Shown: positions 48,822-51,684 of the stretch, in pieces
Layout of the letters: the number at the start of each line of letters is the position of its first letter
How positions within the stretch are numbered: position 1 is the stretch's first letter
DNA from: a virus
DNA: 51,684 bases
Virus record (IMG/VR): IMGVR_UViG_3300032046_000036
Span: 1-51,684 of that record
Direction: 5' to 3' (one strand)
Position numbers and translations under genes: made by a program
Notes under the pieces: generated by a model
The model's database searches: none
Seen by the model: only the letters and a program-made list of their open reading frames with translations
Told to the model about the DNA's origin: nothing

Positions 48822-48860
48822 CATCTGCGTCCAGTCGGTGATTTCGTTAAGTTTTAGCAT
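48822..48860 (-). pseudogene. N-terminal remnant of a second amino-methyltransferase copy
   Basis: Reads MLKLNEITDWTQM, then INEIY and stop, versus MLKLNKITDWTQMVNK in the intact enzyme. About 44 bases (48822-48866) match 47314-47357. The reading frame stops as frame A of the C5-methyltransferase begins. Confidence 0.8.
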
Positions 48861-48876
48861 ACCTTAAATTTGAGCA

Positions 48877-48921
48877 TTATCTATTTGCCTCGTAAAATGC
48901 TTCCGCAAAACCTTGTGGCAT
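48877..48921 (-). CDS. Tiny open frame (14 residues)
   Basis: MPQGFAEAFYEANR, starting two bases after the preceding stop with AAGGAAAG upstream. It may be a real micropeptide or a decayed gene end. Confidence 0.25.
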   Translation of the reverse strand: MPQGFAEAFYEANR

Positions 48922-48922
48922 A

Positions 48923-49081
48923 TCATCTTTCCTTTTTCGGCACAAATCCAGGACTTGCGATAGAATATTTTCCACCCTTATCAGTTACAATTTTTACGAT
49001 AAAATCACGGCATCCACCTTCTTTAATTCGTTTGACTAAACTATCAATGAGTTTCATCTCTTCAACTGATAGTTTTTTCAT
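48923..49081 (-). CDS. Small hypothetical protein
   Basis: A 52-residue protein starting at 49081 behind AAGGAGGCTAAT. It opens MKKLSVEEMKLIDSLVKRIK and has a short beta hairpin (DFIVKIVTDKGGKYSI). The excellent ribosome binding site supports it. No family was recognised. Confidence 0.6.
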   Translation of the reverse strand: MKKLSVEEMKLIDSLVKRIKEGGCRDFIVKIVTDKGGKYSIASPGFVPKKER

Positions 49082-49094
49082 ATTAGCCTCCTTT

Positions 49095-49505
49095 CTACTT
49101 CTTGAGGTAGCCGTCTATGACCGCTTTGGCTTCCTCAAACCCGTGGCAACAGACGGCAAGATAACCTCGCTGGTTAAGTTTCTTCAGCCAGTCCTCTTGG
49201 ACAGAACTAAGTTGTTCTTTATCTATCTTTAGTTCAAGGAAAAGACTGGCATATTTTGTCCATTTATAATGTCCCTCCGCAAAAATCATTAAATCCGGAG
49301 TTCCAGGGGTATAACCCATTTTCTTTGCTTTACCGCCGGTTCGGGAATTTGTAATAAGTCCCCCCGGAGATATAGTAAAAAGCACATCAGGATATTGAAG
49401 TCGTAAATAGGATACTACCGCCATTTGTAGGTGTTGCTCATCGTGGCGTGGCTTCTTCTCCCGTTTCTCGTGTTCGTAGATGCCGGTTCGTGGGTTAAGT
49501 TTCAT
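49095..49505 (-). CDS. VRR-NUC domain nuclease
   Basis: A 136-residue protein with the virus-type replication-repair nuclease signature: EQHLQMAVVSYLRLQYPD, KKMGYTPGTPDLMIF (Asp of the PD motif), LFLELKI (E-x-K) and SSVQEDWLKKLNQRGYLAVCCHG. These PD-(D/E)XK enzymes act in phage DNA repair or Holliday/flap processing. It lies between the modification genes and the accessory region. Confidence 0.85.
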   Translation of the reverse strand: MKLNPRTGIYEHEKREKKPRHDEQHLQMAVVSYLRLQYPDVLFTISPGGLITNSRTGGKAKKMGYTPGTPDLMIFAEGHYKWTKYASLFLELKIDKEQLSSVQEDWLKKLNQRGYLAVCCHGFEEAKAVIDGYLKK

Positions 49506-49518
49506 ATTTTATCCCCTT

Positions 49519-50154
49519 TCATTTGGTTTGATTTAACAACCCAAGTCCGTAATTTAATATCTTAAATTTCGTTGCCTCGTTAGTTGCCGCCGCATAAGCC
49601 GCATAAACCGCCTTAGCCGCATAAGACGCCGCCTTCTTAGCCGCATAAGGCGCCGCATTAGCCACCGCATAAGACGCCGCCTTAGCCGCATAAGCCGCCG
49701 CCTTAGCCGCATAAGACGCCGCATAAGACGCCTCATAAGCCGCATCAGCCGTATAAGCCGCATAAGACGCCGCATAAGCCGCATAAGCCGCATCAGCCGC
49801 ATAAGCCGCCGCCTTAGCCGCCGCATAAGCCGCCTTTTTATTTTTCGCTGACGGATTCTTAATACATTTCTTCGCCGCCTCTATCGCCTTTCTGGGACGG
49901 TCATCATCAGGATATTTGGTTTCATATAGGTTTATTACCTGTTCTGCGGCATAGACTGCATATGATACACAATCGTGATAAGTCATAATCCGCACGATGA
50001 ACCAGTTCGCCCAATCATACTTTTCAGCCTTCATCATTTTGTCCAAAAGGGACAGTGAGTCCCTTTCTTTTTTGTCCCACCACTCAATCGCTTCCTGACA
50101 AGGTGTATTCTTTGTAATCCATTTATCAGTTATTGACTTTATTATCGGTTTCAT
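49519..50154 (-). CDS. Alanine-rich repeat protein (paralogue 1)
   Basis: A 211-residue protein. Residues 1-95 form a helical domain (EAIEWWDKKERDSLSLLDKM, YAAEQVINLYE, RPRKAIEAAKKCI), and about 108-190 are tandem repeats of the type AYAAKAA/SYAAYA. The C-terminus (FKILNYGLGLLNQTK) is shared with the paralogue split by the window ends. Similar AYAA proteins are annotated as Imm-5-like putative immunity proteins; whether this is an immunity, antifreeze-like or structural protein is unknown. It follows GGAGACCGAAA. Confidence 0.75.
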   Translation of the reverse strand: MKPIIKSITDKWITKNTPCQEAIEWWDKKERDSLSLLDKMMKAEKYDWANWFIVRIMTYHDCVSYAVYAAEQVINLYETKYPDDDRPRKAIEAAKKCIKNPSAKNKKAAYAAAKAAAYAADAAYAAYAASYAAYTADAAYEASYAASYAAKAAAYAAKAASYAVANAAPYAAKKAASYAAKAVYAAYAAATNEATKFKILNYGLGLLNQTK

Positions 50155-50173
50155 TTTCGGTCTCCTTTCCTCT

Positions 50174-50419
50174 TTAGATAGTTACAAATTCACCATCTTT
50201 GGTTAGTCCATAATATCCTTGTATTTCAGGCAATCCATAAGCAAGAGCCAGTCTATGACATTCCTTTTTGGCATCAAATGTTGCTTGGTCTTTTCTTATT
50301 CCTTCGCCACAAGAAAAAACAATCATAGTCTCCCCTTGTTGCCACCCTTGAGTTACTAATCTAATTAGTTTTTCCTTATCTTCCTTTGTTACAAATACAC
50401 CAGTCTTATTCATTTTCAT
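50174..50419 (-). CDS. Small hypothetical protein
   Basis: About 81 residues. The start is one of two ATGs (50419 or 50413) behind AAAGGAAAA; a third, at 50431, overlaps the preceding stop. The sequence (TKEDKEKLIRLVTQGWQQG, FDAKKECHRLALAYGLPEIQ) looks like a small alpha/beta domain. No family was recognised. Confidence 0.5.
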   Translation of the reverse strand: MKMNKTGVFVTKEDKEKLIRLVTQGWQQGETMIVFSCGEGIRKDQATFDAKKECHRLALAYGLPEIQGYYGLTKDGEFVTI

Positions 50420-50427
50420 TTTTCCTT

Positions 50428-50733
50428 TCATTTATCGGGGTTATATTTTACAATTAACTTATTTATATCCTCTGTCCACTTAGCAAGATTAGAGGGGTCA
50501 ACCTTTAAGTCGTGCAAATCGCTTACAATCTCGGCTTTTATCTGTTTGCATAAACCATCAATATATTTTGTTACCCATTCTTTTGTTGCCAAGTCATCCA
50601 CCAGTTCGGCTTCTATTTCTATATAACCCCCTTTCAGCGTTTCGGGAGGATATACTTTAATATCTGATTTAATCCCGTGCTTTAGAAAATAATCCAGTAA
50701 ATCGTCTATATGAAATCTAACTTTAACCTTCAT
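50428..50733 (-). CDS. Duplicated-module hypothetical protein
   Basis: A 101-residue protein. Residues 1-46 (MKVKVRFHIDDLLDYFLKHG and following) match the protein at 886-1236; the later KAEIVSDLHDLKV matches the protein at 162-515. It is therefore a composite of two modules found separately on the other side of the genome ends. The function is unknown. Confidence 0.65.
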   Translation of the reverse strand: MKVKVRFHIDDLLDYFLKHGIKSDIKVYPPETLKGGYIEIEAELVDDLATKEWVTKYIDGLCKQIKAEIVSDLHDLKVDPSNLAKWTEDINKLIVKYNPDK

Positions 50734-50745
50734 TTCTCTTTCCTT

Positions 50746-50934
50746 TCATTTGGTAGGGATTAAAATCCCCGATAAAAAATCCAATAATCTTTTGGCATCT
50801 CTTTTAGAATAATAAACCCAAGTAACACCCTTCCTATCCTTATTATATTCTTTTGACTGCAAACAAAGAGAACGCTTAAATTCTGTTGACCAATAGAACG
50901 CCCGATTTCCGTCTTTCCATTCTTTACGACTCAT
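50746..50934 (-). CDS. Small hypothetical protein
   Basis: About 62 residues from the ATG at 50934, with GGAG six bases upstream (an ATG six bases earlier abuts the Shine-Dalgarno). It is rich in Lys/Arg and aromatic residues (NRAFYWSTEFKRSL). No family was recognised. Confidence 0.5.
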   Translation of the reverse strand: MSRKEWKDGNRAFYWSTEFKRSLCLQSKEYNKDRKGVTWVYYSKRDAKRLLDFLSGILIPTK

Positions 50935-50963
50935 CCCCATCTCCTTTCATTTTACTTCTCCTC

Positions 50964-51155
50964 TCATTTGATAGGTAATTCAATTTCAACAAGAAGTTCT
51001 TTTTCTACTTCTCCTGTATAAGATATAATCGCTTCTTCTTTAGTCTTCCAAAACCCTGTAGAAAACCATTGGGAGGTGTGGGGATAACAATAAGCCAAGA
51101 GATAATACTTCATTGTTGGGGGTAACTCTGTAACCGTTGCTTTTATTTCATCCAT
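50964..51155 (-). CDS. Small hypothetical protein
   Basis: A 63-residue protein with an acidic beta-rich fold (KATVTELPPTMKYYLLAYCY, VEKELLVEIELP), behind AAAGGAGAAGAAA. No family was recognised. Confidence 0.5.
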   Translation of the reverse strand: MDEIKATVTELPPTMKYYLLAYCYPHTSQWFSTGFWKTKEEAIISYTGEVEKELLVEIELPIK

Positions 51156-51167
51156 TTTCTTCTCCTT

Positions 51168-51684
51168 TCATTTGGTTTGATTTAACAACCCAAGTCCGTA
51201 ATTTAATATCTTTAATTTAGTTGCTGCCATATTAGCCACATCAGCCGCCTTAAACGCCACATCAGCCGCCTTAGACGCCGCATAAGCCGCATCAGACGCC
51301 GCATAAGCCGCCGCATCAGCCGCCTTAGACGCCGCATCAGCCGCCTTAAACGCCACATCAGCCGCATCAGACGCCGCATAAGCCGCATCAGACGCCGCAT
51401 AAGCCGCCGCATCAGCCGCCTTAGACGCCGCATTAGACGCCTTAAACGCCACATAAGACGCATTAGCCGCATTTTTATTTTTCGCTGACGGGTTCTCAAT
51501 ACATTTCTTCGCCGCCTCTATCGCCTTTCTGGGACGGTCATTATCAGGATATTTGGCTTCATATAGGTTTATTACCTGTTCTGCGGCATAGACTGCATAT
51601 GATACACAATCGTGATAAGTCATAATCCGCACGATGAACCAGTTCGCCCAATCATACTTTTCAGCCTTCATCATTTTGTCCAAA
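51168..51684 (-). CDS. Alanine-rich repeat protein (paralogue 2), C-terminal part
   Basis: The visible 171 residues begin inside the conserved domain (DKMMKAEKYDWANWFIVRIM) and end ILNYGLGLLNQTK, as in paralogue 1. The repeat region (about 95-150 here) differs from paralogue 1: units of the form ASKAADAA, ASDAAYA and FKAADAA, so the two proteins diverged by repeat expansion. The gene continues at 165-1 when the ends are joined. Confidence 0.8.
   Translation of the reverse strand, partial: LDKMMKAEKYDWANWFIVRIMTYHDCVSYAVYAAEQVINLYEAKYPDNDRPRKAIEAAKKCIENPSAKNKNAANASYVAFKASNAASKAADAAAYAASDAAYAASDAADVAFKAADAASKAADAAAYAASDAAYAASKAADVAFKAADVANMAATKLKILNYGLGLLNQTK
51627..51684. repeat. 58-base end repeat identical to 1-58
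   Basis: Bases 51627-51684 equal bases 1-58. The sequence also occurs at 49988-50047 inside paralogue 1. It restores a full reading frame across the join, supporting circular closure; because it lies in a duplicated gene, it could also be an assembly break at a repeat. Confidence 0.8.

Noticed and set aside
49560-51470. Repeat tracts as a CRISPR array
   Set aside because: Units are 9-18 bases with no spacers, and they translate to in-frame protein repeats.
49554-51499. Arg/Leu-rich repeat frames (RRLMRLMRR) opposite or offset from the alanine-rich genes
   Set aside because: They are out-of-frame readings of the GCCGCATAA-type repeats.

Overview
The window reads as an essentially complete genome of a tailed double-stranded DNA phage. 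Every credible gene lies on the minus strand, so transcription runs from high to low coordinates. The last 58 bases (51627-51684) repeat the first 58, and joining the ends restores an alanine-rich gene cut by the window edges. This fits a circularly assembled or circularly permuted genome of about 51.6 kb, with the caveat that the same 58 bases also lie inside a paralogue near 50 kb. The virion set is siphovirus-like: an HK97-type portal, protease and capsid, a lambda-like tail with a frameshifted assembly chaperone, a tape measure, and gpL/gpK/gpJ-type tip proteins. Two lipoprotein signal peptides and family-9 glycosyltransferases suggest a Gram-negative host. Many ribosome binding sites are near perfect (GGAGGTGAT). 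No integrase or lysogeny repressor was recognised.

Layout in the direction of transcription: (a) 51.7-48.9 kb plus the wrap-around 1.2-0 kb, small accessory genes with duplicated and shuffled segments, two alanine-rich repeat proteins and a VRR-NUC nuclease; (b) 48.9-43.1 kb, DNA modification: a C5-cytosine methyltransferase split over two overlapping frames, two SPPY-type amino-methyltransferases, an HNH nuclease, SSB and a frameshifted ParB-like protein; (c) 43.1-40.9 kb, small and large terminase; (d) 40.9-39.1 kb, an RNA-rich island holding a complete tmRNA, a second folded RNA upstream of it, a promoter/RNA/terminator unit and small proteins; (e) 38.8-31.6 kb, portal-MuF fusion, protease fusion, capsid and connectors; (f) 31.6-28.6 kb, structural genes with an HNH insertion; (g) 28.4-23.9 kb, a cassette of three glycosyltransferase-like proteins and two SAM methyltransferases inside the structural operon; (h) 23.9-11.4 kb, tail genes, fibres and small membrane proteins; (i) 11.2-1.2 kb, early/replication genes behind consensus sigma70 promoters: RadC-like protein, sliding-clamp-like protein, Cas4/RecB-like nuclease, wHTH/DnaD-like proteins and a membrane-anchored 3D-domain lytic enzyme.

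No DNA polymerase or helicase was recognised, so the phage probably uses the host replisome through its own clamp-like protein, SSB and initiator-like proteins. Three methyltransferase systems with no recognisable restriction enzyme suggest self-modification against host restriction. The most unusual elements are the phage tmRNA (encoded tag AVLTAEPLRKAA), the folded RNAs next to it, the two-frame C5-methyltransferase sitting inside remnants of a second copy of its neighbour, and a pseudoknot/terminator/leader-peptide unit in front of an HNH gene. Five copies of one promoter motif (extended -35 ending CTTGACA) drive these modules.
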